From NCBI GenBank assembly GCA_963082975.1, contig OY720348.1, positions 21,505,146-21,569,145 on the forward strand: a stretch of 64,000 nucleotides of DNA. The letters run 5' to 3'. The DNA is from Labia minor (lineage: Eukaryota; Arthropoda; Insecta; Dermaptera; Spongiphoridae). Position 1 is the first letter of the stretch. Each line of letters begins with the position of its first letter. Positions 13,013-25,858 of the stretch are shown piece after piece. The position numbers and the translations under genes were made by a program. The notes under the pieces were generated by a model. It was not told the DNA's origin. It searched no databases and worked only from the letters and a program-made list of their open reading frames with translations.

Positions 13013-13916
13013 GTAGGCACATTTTATTTATTTATTTATTTTTTTTTTTTTTTTTTTTTTTAGAAATCACCTTCATCAACCCACAAATACAATTTCAAAT
13101 ATGGTCAATAACCAATTATTCCCGAGTATATTTAACTTTATCAAGCTGAATAAAATTTTAATTATGGTCAGCTTAGATAAAATTTAAATTTTTTCTTTTT
13201 TTTTCAAAAATCCTTAGTCTATTTATAAAATATAATACTCAACTTATTAAATAATTCCAACTTACCAAGCCTACCTACTTATTTATTATTATTACTATAT
13301 AAATGAATCTTAATTTTTTAATTTTTTAATTAGATTGAACGAAAAAAAAATTAATGATAAAATTAAATAAAAAATTATGGGTTTAAATAATTAAATGTAT
13401 TATATTATTATTAAATGTTTTATTAGATAGAGATAAGATAGTGAGAAAGGAAGGGCTTGGTTAGGGTTCTATAAAGCGAAACGCCAAAAAAATATATACA
13501 TATATATAAAACATTAAGTATTTATTTTTATTTTAGTTTTTATTTTTTTATATTTATTTACTTATTTCATTAGATTATTTTTTTAACCAATAATTTTGAT
13601 AACTAAAAATAGAAATCATTATTTTTATACAAAATAAATAAAATATTTTTTTTTTATAAATCTATCCCATATATATCCAAAAATTTAATTTATTTAATAA
13701 ATAATAAAACACATATGTTTATTAATATGATTACCTATAGGACTTGATTGTTTGTTTATTTTTTAATGGAAATTTTTCATTTCATAAATATATCTACTAA
13801 ACAAATCTACCCGCCCAAATCCACTTCTGTTTTGATTTAATTACACTGATTAATTGACTAATTAAAGATATTCCATTTTTGTTACATTTTGAAAATATAT
13901 ATTTGTTAATATATTA

Positions 13917-14448
13917 GGTTGTTCGGAAGGTAATTTCGGTTTTTCCGCCAGAGGATTTAATTATATTTTTTCGAACACAACTTCACACTCAAACCTCATA
14001 ATCATTATATGATTTGAAAGCTGATATAGCAATACTTGTGTGTGATAAAGTTCAAATGAATATACGCAGTAGTTTTATGGTTGGTGCCCTTTTAAATAGG
14101 AGAGCATTTTCGTCATATTTTACTTTTTTCCTATAGAAAAGGTAAAATACTGTTCAACCCAGAAAGAAATTAACGGATAGGTATGGAGATGTTTTGACAA
14201 TACGCCAGTGCCAGGACTGGTTTGAAAAATTTAAATCCGGCAATTTTGATGTCAAATATGCACAATGTCCTGGAAGGCCGGTTGAAGCTGATAAAGACAC
14301 GATAAAGTTGATTTTTTGGACAGTAAAACCTTTACTTCAAATGAAGAGGTTAAAAAATCATCTGGATCAGTTTTTTGGCAACGAATTTTTTGAAAATTGT
14401 CTATCAGTTTTACACAAAAAAAAAAACGAAATTAGTTTCCGAACAACA
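13917..14448 (+). mobile_element. Internally deleted mariner-like element
   Basis: The ends GGTTGTTCGGAAGGTAATT (13917) and the near-complement finishing CCGAACAACA (14448) form inverted repeats bordered by TA. At 14194 an open frame reads TIRQCQDWFEKFKSGNFDV and CPGRPVEADKD, the N-terminal DNA-binding part of mariner transposase. It jumps directly to a C-terminal piece (FTSNEEVKKSSGSVFWQR in another frame near 14330-14390). The catalytic centre is missing. At 532 bp against about 1.3 kb for a full mariner, this is a non-autonomous remnant. Confidence 0.88.
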
Positions 14449-16135
14449 TAATATATTATTTTGTTTTGTATTTTTTTTTTCAGTAATATCTCTCAATTAT
14501 TATTTATTAAATGATTTATTCTAAAATGATTTCTATATTCTATATTTATTAAATAACTTATTTATTTAAAATTATTTTACATAAAAAAAAAAAAAATTAT
14601 TTATTTATTAAAAAATGTATATGTTTAAACAAGACATTAATAAGCAAAATGTTGGTATGTCTTTAAATAAATAATTAATACTAATATAAAAAAAAAAAAA
14701 ATATTAGTAAACTTTTTTTTTATCCTAGAGAATAGAATTAATTTTTCATAAGAAATAGAATCATAATTTCGTTCAGAAAAAAAAAAAAAAAAAAAAAAAT
14801 GACTCATTTTTAATGTCGGGCTCATGGACTTACATATTTCAAAATTGTTCATAAATATTCATGCATTCCCCGAATTTTTCAATAAACTGCTACGTGGCTA
14901 TTTGAAGGGTTGGAGATGAAAACGACTGGTTTATAAAATGTCCAGAACATATATATATATACATATAATTTAATATATGTATATATATATAATGAGATTA
15001 AATATAATAAGTTGCTTATTCTTATATACATCTTTTTTTTTATTTTTTTGTTACCATTGGACTAAATTATTAATTTGTGTGATTGTAAAAGCAATTAATA
15101 AATTTAAAAAATTAAATGAAATAATTTCTTTAGCCGCAACAGTTTCTGTATTTGTTATTTAATGTTTGTCATTATTTTATTAACTATTTAATAATAATAA
15201 TAAACTACATTTAATAATGTTAGAAAAGAGAGAAAAAAAAAAAAAAAAAAACGAATGATGGTATGTTGAGTTAAATTTTAATCACTTAACGCTCGAGGTT
15301 ATAGAACAATTTGGAATATTTTCCTTAGTCCACAAAGATAATTTTAAAGAGATATCGGTGTGTTGATCGGGATTTTGAAAACTAGCTTTGCCCTTAGGCC
15401 TAAATCTAATCGCCGTGCTCCTTAAATACCTCCAAAAGTATTTTGCCAAGAGCAATATAGAAAAGCGAACAAAGAACAAACGAAAATCTTGGTATAGAAA
15501 ATTATAACATACCGGAGTTAATCTCCTTCGCCGCTCTCGACAAAGCCGCCATCTACGATCAACGCTTTCATATTTTTATTCTTTCTTTTTTTTTTTTATT
15601 TTAATTTTTTTTTTTTTTTTTTTTTTTTCATTCACAATCCATTAGAGAATTATTTTTATATTTCCACGTTGGTTATTTCTTTTTGCCTCCCCCTACCCCC
15701 CCCCCCTCCCGCGCCTATCGTATAAGCTAAGACTCAGACCGAGGGGATGGAATTTGTGAACGGGTGTAGATGGCGGAGAAGGGGGGATGATGATGATGAG
15801 GGAGTGGGGAGGGAAAGAGGGGTTTATACCAAGTTGGAACATCCGTGAAAGAATGTTAATCTCTTCAGCATAACATTGTGGTGGATGAATTCAACTCCCA
15901 AACATCAATCCATCATTTCCTATTGAAACTATTGGGGATAAAAAAACAAAAAATAAAAAAAAAAAAAAAAATAAAAAATTAGATAAATATTTTTAATGAT
16001 TGGTTTATATTCGTAATAATTAACACAGTCGTGTTTTAATCAGTAGTCGTGTCGGAGGGTGCATACAAAATGGTCCATTACATCCATATCCAAGATAACT
16101 GCTCTGATCATTCATGAAATTCATAATATAGATAG
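14449..16135. other. AT-rich intron with a moderate-GC segment at about 15280-15830
   Basis: Mostly A/T runs. The segment 15280-15560 and the C-rich/G-rich stretch 15685-15830 are richer in GC and free of the repeats listed here. They have no convincing coding frame and may be regulatory. Confidence 0.45.
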
Positions 16136-16660
16136 AATTGAACGAAATATATTGACAAATTTTAAAACTTATATACATATTTCAAGTACCTGGTTCACTG
16201 AGCCACCACTTTAAAAAAAAAAAACTTACTTTAAAAAAATTATTCCCTATCAACTATGAATATTTAAGATTAAGATTATTATTTAATTTAAAATAAATAA
16301 AAACGACAAAATATATTAAACAATTTCGAATCATTTAAAAGAACATAAATTTAAAAAAAATAAAACATACTGCCCTTAAACGTACGTATTAATTCACTGA
16401 AAGACAGAAAAGTATGGCCTGTGGATATAACAATATATATTTTGTAATTTCATTACAAATATTTTTAATTTTATTTTATTCATAATATTTTAAGGACCGC
16501 TGTCCGGCGTTGCCTGGCGCCATTTTTTTTTATTATTAAAATTTATATTTTAAATTAAGAAATAACTAACAAAGATGATTTCTCCCGAGGCTGAAACCAA
16601 TACAGATTAATTTTTCTTTATGAAAATTTCAAAAAAAATATTTTGAGCGGTTTAATATTT

Positions 16661-16706
<46 letters not shown>

Positions 16707-16741
16707 TAATTGAACGAAATATATTGACAAATTTTAAAACT
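16136..16741. repeat. 34-bp perfect direct repeat flanking a family D element
   Basis: The 34 bases starting AATTGAACGAAATATATTGA at 16136-16169 recur without change at 16708-16741, on either side of the family D copy 16184-16655 and a TA repeat. Confidence 0.9.
16184..16655 (-). mobile_element. Family D repeat, copy D1
   Basis: Read on the minus strand it starts near AAACCGCTC, contains GAAATTTTC and the GGTTTCAGCCTCGGGAGAAA block, and ends GAACCAGGTACTT. Related copies are at 19075, 27026, 44632, 58791 and 59668. It is non-coding. The ends show a small hairpin (GGTTCACTGAGCC on the plus strand) near the CAGGTACTT terminus. Confidence 0.8.
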
Positions 16742-18175
16742 ATATATTTCATTATCTTATTGTAGTTTAATGGTATACATTTTATTCATTTTAAATTGTA
16801 TACTATTCTTAATTTAAACAATTATAAAAAAATACAGAGATGGTGAAATTAGCAAAAGACTAATTTATTAAATTCCTCCCCCCCCCACGTTTTCAGTGGT
16901 AATCAAAAATTGTTTTATTTTGAATAACAATATTTCTAATATTTATATATTATATCAATTGGAGATTTGTTGGGTCCGATATAACATGTTCATATTTTTA
17001 ATGATTAAAATAATTAAATATATGTATATATAATCTATGAGAATAGATAGTAATTAGTATATAAAAATAGCAATTAACACCTTTTCATATTGTTTCTAAT
17101 TTGATAAAAATAAAATATAAATATTTTAAATATAAAATTAAACTTGTCAATAGATATTATGTAAAAATTCAAAAACGAAACAAAAACAAAAAATACACCC
17201 GTATTTAGAAAAAAAAATAAATAAATAAATAAAAAATTAACACAAAATGCCATGCAATTTTTAATAAAAAAATTTTCTCTAAAATTTTATATATAGGTAT
17301 ATATATATAAATGAACTTTTTCTAATTAGAAAGTTATTTATTAAAATAATTTAATAAAATAAAATAAATAAAAGTATTTTTATTGATCATAAAATGAGAA
17401 ACAATTATTCGCATTCTTCTAAAATAGTTATAATTAAGAATGAATCGAGTAAGAAAAGTTAATATTAGAAGCATTCATTTTTTAATCAAGTTCGATTTAA
17501 ATAAATTTAGATTAATAAAATTGGAATGAAATATGAAAAAAAAAATCAATAAATATATATTATAATAAATTATTTTATACTCTTAAATGCGCTGAAAGAC
17601 AAAAATAATAATTTTATTCGATTTAATTAAGTTTGAAGATTTTGTAAAAATCTTAATAGAATTTAAAGTTATAATTAAAGTAAAATAATTTAGTTAATAA
17701 GTAAATAAAGTAATTTCAAACGTCCACTTAAAAGAGCGAAAAAAATTCACTTTTTTTATATATTATCTAAATTAAAAATTTTTGTTTTTTTTTTATATAA
17801 AATGAAGGGAAATCTTATAGAAAAATATTTTTTTTTTTTTTTTATTAATTAGTTTATAATTGTGTTTGTTCTATTTCATTAATTTATTTTTCACTTTAAA
17901 TATAATAAAATTAGGTTAAAAATTTGGAAACTAGAAATTATTGCAACTAATTAAATTTAAATAGTATTTTTTTTTAACCATCCTGTTTATATACAGAAAA
18001 TTTTTATGAAATTCCTGAGGAAAAGACAAATTATATCCACATCATATATTTTAAACTTCATATTATATACAGTAGTTATTATATAATTGAATATAGAAAA
18101 TAATAACAACTATTTTATTTATTTTTAATTTTCATATTAAGTGAACCTGAGGTGTGATTTAAGTAAAAAAAAAAA
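16742..18175. other. AT-rich intron, nothing recognised
   Basis: Only A/T-rich sequence, a C run near 16880 and short homopolymers are seen. Confidence 0.6.
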
Positions 18176-18474
18176 ATCTTGTGTGTCTCCACTCTATCTC
18201 GCAAATTTGAATTGGATTAACTAACACATATATTATATTTAAATTTAATTTAATTAATTATAAATTATAAATTAAAATTAATAAATATATATTACCAGCG
18301 CGTGTTTGGCACTTTGTTGGTGGCACCACGTCACGTGCTGGCGCGTGATTTGCAGTGATAAAAATTTAATTCCGGTCAATTCAATCAAGCTGAAATTCTA
18401 TATATAGCAGTTTTATACAATTTTTAATCATCTGAAAAACTATCAAACATATATCTCTGGCGAGATAGTAAAAA
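18176..18474 (-). mobile_element. Family A HINE-like element, copy A1 (internally deleted)
   Basis: The left edge carries GTGTCTCCACTCTATCTCGC and the right edge CTGGCGAGATAGT, the two ends of family A. The centre, including the GT repeat and the AAATTTGG block, is absent, so the copy is about half the usual 570-600 bp. Confidence 0.85.
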
Positions 18475-19074
18475 CATATTTCTTGATTTGAAAACTAAAA
18501 TAGATTTTCTACTTATTTTGGACTTTAATAAATACAATGGTGTTCAATTCCAAAACAAAACAAATTTAACATTAAATTTGATAATTAAAAATAAAATACC
18601 TTACTTCTAGAAAGGGCAGTCATTGTACTAACAAGAAATGCTCAAAGAACATTTTAAAAACGAAATCATTTCAGACAGAATGTGTTTTTAAGTTTTAATT
18701 ATATATTCAATTATTTTAAATATTTTCTCATACTATCTATAAATGTATGGGCGTATGAATGGGAAAGGCGCTTGTACCTTCCCCTCTTGATATAATTATT
18801 TTTTTTTAATTATTAATTATATTCATAAAAAACTACACATATTTGAATGATTATATATTAATTTTATTTAATATATGTATATGATAGCATATATAACAAA
18901 TATAGAAATCTATTTCCCTTATACACTAGATGAAAGATTTTTTTTAATTATTTAAGAAAATCACTAATACAGACAATATATTATTATTTTTAATATTAAT
19001 ATTTTTCTTATAGGGAGCTTAAGAGAACAGCTGAAACACAACAATCCATATTCATTCATATATATATATAAAAT
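18475..19074. other. AT-rich intron, nothing recognised
   Basis: No repeat partner or open frame of note. Confidence 0.6.
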
Positions 19075-19998
19075 CTTATCATATCTTATCTTATCTTATT
19101 ATACTAGCAAAAATTGTATATATATATATTTGTATATTTTTGAAATTCACACCATAGATAATATTTATAAAAACAAATCGATCTGTAATGGTTTCAGCCT
19201 GGAGAAAAATCATCTTTATTAGTTTTTTCTTAATTTAAATTTATATGACGTCACTACGTAATCCATATTTGCCTCTTGCCATTCTTTTTAATTAAAATGT
19301 ATTAATATTTTTTTATATTTAAAATATTTTAAAATTTTTTATTTAATTTCGAAATAAAATTAAAAATATTTTTTATATTTTAGAATCAAATTACAAAATA
19401 TATCTATATATTAATCTTTCCCAAAAAAAAAAAAATCTAAAAGTTATTTTATTTGTCTTGCAAACCATGTAAGATAAATTATATTTCTGTTTCTCTATCT
19501 TGAAAACATTTTTTACATATTATTTATGATATTTTAAAAACAATTTCTTTCTTTAATTAATTTTCATTTAAAATGATAATTAAAAAATATATAGTATTAT
19601 TCAAAACAAATTTTTGAATAAATATGTTCTAATAATATTAAATAGAAATAGAAAATCATAAATAAATAATTTTTTAATTTCTGTTCCTTTAAAATATTTG
19701 AAATTTTTTCAATTATTTTTTTAATTATTAGTTAATATTTATTTTATTAATTAGTTAATATACTTTTTAATTATTTATTTTCTATAAAATATTTGAATGT
19801 TAAATATTTTTGTTAATTCTTATAAATTTTTATTAGTTAGTTAATTTTATTATTTATTATTATTGAGGACTCCAAGTTCCATTCATTTAATCAGATTGAT
19901 GCAATGATGTAACATTTAATAATTGTACAAAATAATTAAAGAATTGTATATCAATATTTTTTAAAGGGTCGAGCGATAGCTCGGTGTTCCAGGTACTA
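19075..19998 (+). mobile_element. Family D repeat, long copy D2
   Basis: It begins in TATCTTATCTTATTATAC and GAAATTCACACCATAG and ends GGGTCGAGCGATAGCTCGG, GTTCCAGGTACTATT. The 3' part has a perfect hairpin CGAGC-GATA-GCTCG. It pairs over most of its length with copy D3 (44632-45425, opposite strand). It shares a block of about 54 bp at 19201-19254 with family B. Confidence 0.8.
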
Positions 19999-20265
19999 TT
20001 TATTTATTTATATCAAGGTGAATAGAGCCGTTTTCTTCGAGGCACGGCAATGGGTTAAATTTTAACTGATTTCATAGATAGAGACAAAAAAATATTAATT
20101 AAAGAAAATAAAATTTCAATAATAAGAACAAATTTTAAGAATTAATTGGCACAACACGGGACTATAAAATTGGTTTCATTTAGTAGTAGAATAAGATAAA
20201 TAATTTATATAAATTATAACAAATAATAAAATATGTAACTCTATAATAGGGCTAATGCTAAAATA

Positions 20266-20326
20266 ATATATATATATATATAGATAGATAGATAGATAGA
20301 TAGATATATAGATAGATAGATAGATT
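20266..20326. repeat. (TA)n/(TAGA)n microsatellite
   Basis: TA units pass into repeated TAGA units. Confidence 0.95.
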
Positions 20327-20759
20327 ATAATTTATTAATTTTAAATATATAATAAGATAAAAAATGTATTAGTAGAGTAAAAAATTTTTTAAATAATTAA
20401 AATAATTACGTTATTGTTTACTAATGACTATTTCCAAAAATTCAATCGACTATATAATATAATATAAGATAGCTTTTCTTCTGTTTATAAAATATATTCT
20501 ATAAAAAGGTACGCTTAGAAAAAATCTTATTTAAAATTTACAAAAAAAAAAAAATTGAATTTTATTATGCATCAAAATTCTAAATAAAATAATAAAATAT
20601 GATTCCATCTTTTATTATTCTATGATATTAATCAATTTTTTCCTCTCTAATCCTCATTCTTTTCCTTTTGATTTCTTTCTTTTGTATCTTTTATTATATA
20701 TTTTTTATTTATTTTTTTTTTCTCCTTCAACTTACTTTTAATGAAAATCCTGTTTCCTT

Positions 20760-21150
20760 TCCTTTCTATTATGTTTAACCAAATATTCGTGGATCCCAGC
20801 GACAGACTGCTTCTTTGATAAGCTGATATTGTTAGATGTGAGTTATTCTTGGAAATTAATTAATAAGAAAAAACCAGAGAGAGAGAGAGAGAGAGAGGGA
20901 CCCTATGCGCATTGTCCATTGTGAGCGAAAGATCACAAAAAAAATCTCAGCCCAGTTTTCGAAGGATCTCTGCGTGGAGCCACACAGGGCCTCTTACCTG
21001 TATTTCACTTGCCATAAGAATTCAAAAAAGACGAGGTGATCGTATAGCACAAACGGGCAAAGCCCAGAGGCCCCACAATACCAGACCCCATCAACATATG
21101 TAAGTAGGGACTGGGCTCCAACTACGCCATTGCCCCCGGACACACAGAAC
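20760..21150. other. GC-richer non-repeat island in intron
   Basis: Contains a (GA)n tract at 20878-20897 and a moderately GC-rich stretch with no frame resembling a known protein. A GTAAGT sequence near 21100 could act as a donor but no matching exon is evident. Candidate regulatory sequence, by composition only. Confidence 0.35.
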
Positions 21151-22159
21151 ATGTAATAAAAACATTTTCCTATCTAATTAAAATTTATTTTAATAAAATT
21201 AAGGGATCGAAAATGATTGCTTGCCTAGAGGCTCAAAAAAAAAAAAAAAAATAAAAATAAAAAATAAAAAAATGAAAAGAAAAAAAAAACTTGGAAAAAC
21301 TCGATGAATTCTTCTAAAGAAACAGAACATTTTACAATGGAATCATGGAATATAAATATTAATATTACTTAAGTACATTTAAGAAAATGTAATAAATAGG
21401 GTTGTTAATATACGTTATATAATAATATAAAAGTACAATGGTTAGTATAAATTAAATCTTCTGCTGGAGGCAAAAGATAGGTCTTCTTTATCATTCAATT
21501 CCACGTTGAATGTTACCAATCCTTGCTCAATTACCATCCCAACACACATTCTTACATTAAATTTATTTTCCTTACTTCAAATAACATTTTTTCAAATTAT
21601 TAAGTAGTTACGTATATTGTAGGTTGCGGATATTTAGGGGCAAATAAAATAAGTTCATTTAATGTTAATAGTGTTGTTAAACTCATTCCACGATATCCAT
21701 AATACATTTTGGAAGAACACATTTTTATTATTTGAGTCATTCTTCATAACTTTATATATATCAATGTTTTTTAATATCAATGTTCATATGCCTTATGAGT
21801 GATTTATGAAAAAAAAAAATTCAACCATTTAGAATTTCTTATTTACATTAGGCGGGGGGCAGGTTATTCTTATTATTGATTTAGTAACTTTGGAACATAA
21901 AGTTATGATCCGGATATTTAAAAAATGATATTGTCAAGGCCAAGAAACTTCACCCCATAACATAAAATAATACATAGAGAAATATTTGTGAATTCAAGAA
22001 TATAAATTATAAAAAGAGATGTTATAATTAAATTAAAAATAGGATTGCAAAAGATCTAGAATCAAGGAATGAAGAGTTGAAATAAGAAAAGAATAATTAA
22101 TTTAATATGAGTAAATGAAAGAATGTGACAGCCAGCCATCACATGGCGGCATATTTGAC
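21151..22159. other. AT-rich intron, nothing recognised
   Basis: A-rich tract at about 21235-21290; otherwise no feature with a partner or coding potential. Confidence 0.55.
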
Positions 22160-22400
22160 TTTCCAACTGTCAAAATTCAATAATTAATATATAATTAAAG
22201 AAACTTTGTAGAATTATACAATGCTAGTAAAAATGAATTTACATTTCATAACGAGTATTTTGGTATACATTTTATCCATTGTTATCAGGAAATATTAATT
22301 GAAAGTGAACTATAACGACACTAAATAAAAATATATTATAATATTTGCTTTTAATTACAGAAAAATTTGTTTTATTTAGAATCTGGCGAAAATGAACCAT
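22160..22400. repeat. Dispersed repeat, copy I1
   Basis: Segments such as TTTCATAACGAGTATTTTGG and TATCAGGAAATATT recur, diverged, at 36290-36545 in the same order. Boundaries are unclear and no TIRs were found. Confidence 0.45.
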
Positions 22401-22756
22401 TGAAAAGATGTATTTTCTTAAATCTTCAAAGAATATAATATAAATATGAGTTCCAAATTTTTTTATTAGTAAGAAGCGTGGAGAGGTGCGGGTCTCTCAA
22501 TTGAGACACTTCTAGGAAATGTCTCATTCGTAAATTGCGAGGTTTTGCAGGTTTGAAAATGCGCGTTATCAGGATATATTTGATTCCCCCCCTTAGACTT
22601 ATACAGAATCTCGTTTAATAAGTGAAAATTAAATTTTTGTTTTTTTTTAATAAATCTATGATAGGTATTCTCCTTCATCCAAATAAAAACAATTTTTTTT
22701 TTGGGATCAGGAAGGGTGTAAGTAAGGAAATGAATTGAAACGAATTCAAAGGTAAA

Positions 22757-22885
22757 GGACATGATTCTTCCGCATAAGAGGAGGGTGGAAAAAAATCATG
22801 AGCTCACGTGTGGGCAGGGACGCTGCTCCCTGAAGTAAATTTAATTTCTATTAGGATGATAGAAAAGAATCTACCCGTTACCCAG
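22757..22885. repeat. Dispersed repeat, copy G1
   Basis: About 120 bp containing CATGAGCTCAC, GGGCAGGG, TCCCTGAAGTAAAT and CTACCCGTTACCC recurs at 59371-59485, with a fragment at about 60633-60672. Confidence 0.55.
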
Positions 22886-23051
22886 GATTTTATATATATA
22901 TTAAAATTTATTTTTAATTATTTTTGCAACTATTTTAAATTTATTCATTCATTAATTTTATCTTATACTTAATATTTATTTAATTTTCAATATATACCTA
23001 TATTTTGATATATTTATTTGCAATAATAAACCATATCCTACCACTAATATT

Positions 23052-23082
<31 letters not shown>

Positions 23083-23874
23083 GATATTTAATTTTTCTTA
23101 AAATAACATTGTATTTAGTAGCTTAGTGGCTATTGATCTTGACCGCTGAACCTAAATTTAAAAATTAATAATTAATTCCAATAAATGTAAAGGTTGACTA
23201 AAATGGGTATAGATTTCAAAAACCTATAATGTTTTTAAAAAAAAGTATAATATTTATTCTTATGTTTCGTTAATTTGAAAATAAGAGAAGAATCTACTTA
23301 TTACCCTTGATGGCTAGTATTTTTTAAAATATTTTAACTTTATCTTTACGAATCTTTGATATTATTTTTATTAATTATCTATGCCAATACCCAACAGTAT
23401 TTTTTATTTTATAATTTTTGAATAAACATAAATGAAACTCGAAACATACATAAGTAAATTTCTTTGACTTTATTCTCCAGAAAGAAATTTTATCCATTAT
23501 GGAAAGTTTTATATATATCTACTTTAATAAAACCATTTTAAATTTGATTTCAATTTTTATTTTTTGATTCTGGTATTTAATAAATACTTTTCTACTGTAA
23601 GTTTTATATACAGTGATCGGTTAACGAACAGTTAGGACAATGAACACATTCACGAAAGATTTTTATGTTCGGACAACGAAGTAGGACTGAAGTAGGACTG
23701 AAGCTATCTATAATGATAATGGTATTACCGATTTTCGAAATATCCTTAAAAAAAGAAAAAAGCAATCGACGTTAGATATGTTTATTAACGCCTTATAAAC
23801 AGATGGATTAAAGTGCAAAATTATAGATATGTTTCATTTTTTGAAATAAATAGAAAAAACATATACATCCTTTT

Positions 23875-24440
23875 TACTATCTCGCCAGAAATTTTGATGT
23901 TTTTATACGTTTAGAAGGTCCATGAGTCATTTTCACTAAGGTTGAGAAAAATGTGTGTGTGTGTGTGTGTATGTAGACAAGATTACGCAAAAACGGTTTG
24001 AGCTAGAATAATGAAATTTGGTATACGGGCATTATGCAAAATTCGTAGTTTTCTATCAACTTTTGAGAAATGTAGCTAGCTCAACCAGAAGAGGGTCATT
24101 ACTTACAACGTTTTGATTTTTTTTCCTCTAAAGTGAGCGTAAAAATAAAGAGATATGTTTGATAATTTTTCATTTGATTAAAGATTGTAAAAAACTGCTA
24201 TATATAGAATTTCAGATTAATTTAGTCGCTAAAAGTACCGGAATTAATTTTTTAACATGTTGACTGGCAATCACGCGCCAACACGTGACGTGGTGCCATC
24301 AACAAAGAGCCAAACATGCGCTGGTTTAATAAATATTATTTATTAATTTATAATTAATTAAAATTAATTTAAATATAATATATTATGTTATTTAATCCAA
24401 TTCAAATTGCGAGATAGTCGAGTGGAGACACTCCAGCTAA
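23875..24440 (+). mobile_element. Family A HINE-like element, copy A2 (most complete ends)
   Basis: The 5' subterminal repeat ACTATCTCGC at 23876-23885 matches GCGAGATAGT at 24409-24418 as its reverse complement. Immediately downstream is the hairpin GAGTG-GAGA-CACTC (24420-24433), then CCAGCTAAT. A (GT)n tract lies at about 23951-23970 and GAAATTTGGTA at 24013. This layout (subterminal repeats at both ends, hairpin outside the 3' one, internal microsatellite, no target duplication) is that of Helentron-associated non-autonomous elements such as DINE-1. Confidence 0.85.
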
Positions 24441-24644
24441 TTTTTATTTCTTTTTTTCTAAAACATAAGTAGTTGACACCCTTAAAATTAGGTAATATGG
24501 ACATTCACTTTTCACTGGACACTCGAACAGTGCAGTCGCTTGATAACGATTGCAGAAATCGAAACGTTGTGTATATGTTTGTATTTTTTTAATAAATTTA
24601 CAATAACGAATATCAATATATGGTTTAATTTACAAAATTCCTTT

Positions 24645-24717
24645 TTAAATATAATATATTATGTTATTTAATCGAATTCAAATTGCGAGATCGGCGAGTG
24701 GAGACACTCCAACTTAT
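24645..24717 (+). mobile_element. Family A 3'-terminal fragment
   Basis: Carries the 3' AT-rich block, GCGAGATCGG and the hairpin GAGTGGAGACACTC followed by CAACTTATT. The 5' part is missing. Confidence 0.8.
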
Positions 24718-25019
24718 TTAATTGAATGTTTAGGGTTTCCAGAACAAATTAATCGATTTTACATAAAAATCTATCGGAAATCGATGATCGGTTAACGAAC
24801 AATTCGGATAGCGAACATAGTCTTGGAACGGATTATGTTCGTTAACCGATCCCCCACTGTATATATACATTTGGATTATTATAAATTTATATGTTGCAAG
24901 TTTCGTGAAAAACAACAAGATATATATTTCTTTATATGTTTATAATATACTTTAAAAAAATATCATAATAATATTGTACAGAAACGTTGAATTTAACGAA
25001 GAAAAAAAAAAAAGAAAAA

Positions 25020-25420
25020 TGGTTGTAGTTGAGAATTCAAAGGATTGTAAATCATCGATGCCAAGCCCTGTGGAATAAAGTTTGCTTGACACAACCAGCG
25101 AGGTGGGGATTGTATGGTGCCATCGATTCACCGATTAAACCTGGCAGGAATTACTCCTCCTTCCAAAAGACTTGATTGCATACGAACGAAAGCGCCTGGG
25201 AGTTTAGTGAAAAACGCGAGAGACCGGAAACGCCTTATGGGAAATCTAACTCGCTATTTTATTCTAATAGGATGCTAGCTTATTATTATAGACATTGTTT
25301 TGGCCTCCAACTGACACCACGATGGTTAACATTATCGTTAACATGTGTTAATTAGATTCAGGGAGAGAAGATCACCAAGCCGTTGCATGCATTTCCTTTT
25401 CCTCCCTTCCTTTTTCCTCC
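25020..25420. other. GC-richer non-repeat island in intron
   Basis: No coding frame. Contains paired GTTAAC sites (near 25323 and 25337) and TTAATTAG, which resemble homeodomain-type binding sites. Candidate enhancer, inferred only from composition and motifs. Confidence 0.35.
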
Positions 25421-25858
25421 ACATTCTTCAGTTTACATATTAAATTCCATACCCAATGAATAAGAAATCAATTTGATTTGAATGAAAATTTTTTCTCCAA
25501 ACATTTTTTTTTTTTTTTTTTTTTTTTCCATTTCCAACCTGACCTTCCAGAGGTGAACAAGCTTCGAGAGATAAAGAAATATAATTGGAAAATTAACTCA
25601 GGAAAAGATTTCGGAAATTAATTGAAGTATAATTATTAGATAAATACATAGAATGATTATAATTAGCTAATTTAGTTCCTATTTCCCGAGAATCAAGATG
25701 AACATAATGAATGAAAATTAAAATTTTTCAACCCTTTAGCCCTATTATTAAATAAATATAGAAAATATATATATCTATATATAAATCTATCTATCTATCT
25801 ATCTATATCTATATATATATATGTATTTTTGAAATATTAAACCACTCTAAGGTTTTTT
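25421..25858. other. AT-rich intron with TCTA microsatellite
   Basis: Poly-T at 25507-25527 and a TATC/TCTA repeat at about 25775-25825; otherwise nothing recognised. Confidence 0.6.

Larger units (their letters stand above)
23611..24859. mobile_element. Pogo/Tigger-like non-autonomous element with nested insertions
   Basis: The ends are CAGTGATCGGTTAACGAACA (23611) and, reversed, CAGTGGGGGATCGGTTAACG (24859), with TA duplicated at both borders (23609-23610 and 24860-24861). The CAGTG start and TA target fit pogo-type members of the Tc1/mariner superfamily. A second inverted pair of the GGTTAACGAAC motif occurs at 24787-24850. No transposase frame is visible. Family A copy A2 (23875-24440) and a further family A tail (24645-24717) lie inside. 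Confidence 0.75.

Noticed and set aside
9474-13022. Minus-strand and alternative-frame ORFs inside dachsous
   Set aside because: Shadows of the conserved cadherin frame.
13013-13063. Extension of the dachsous frame to a stop at 13063
   Set aside because: The added residues (VGTFYLFIYFFFFFFF) come from a poly-T intron start directly after a good AAG|GTAGGC donor.
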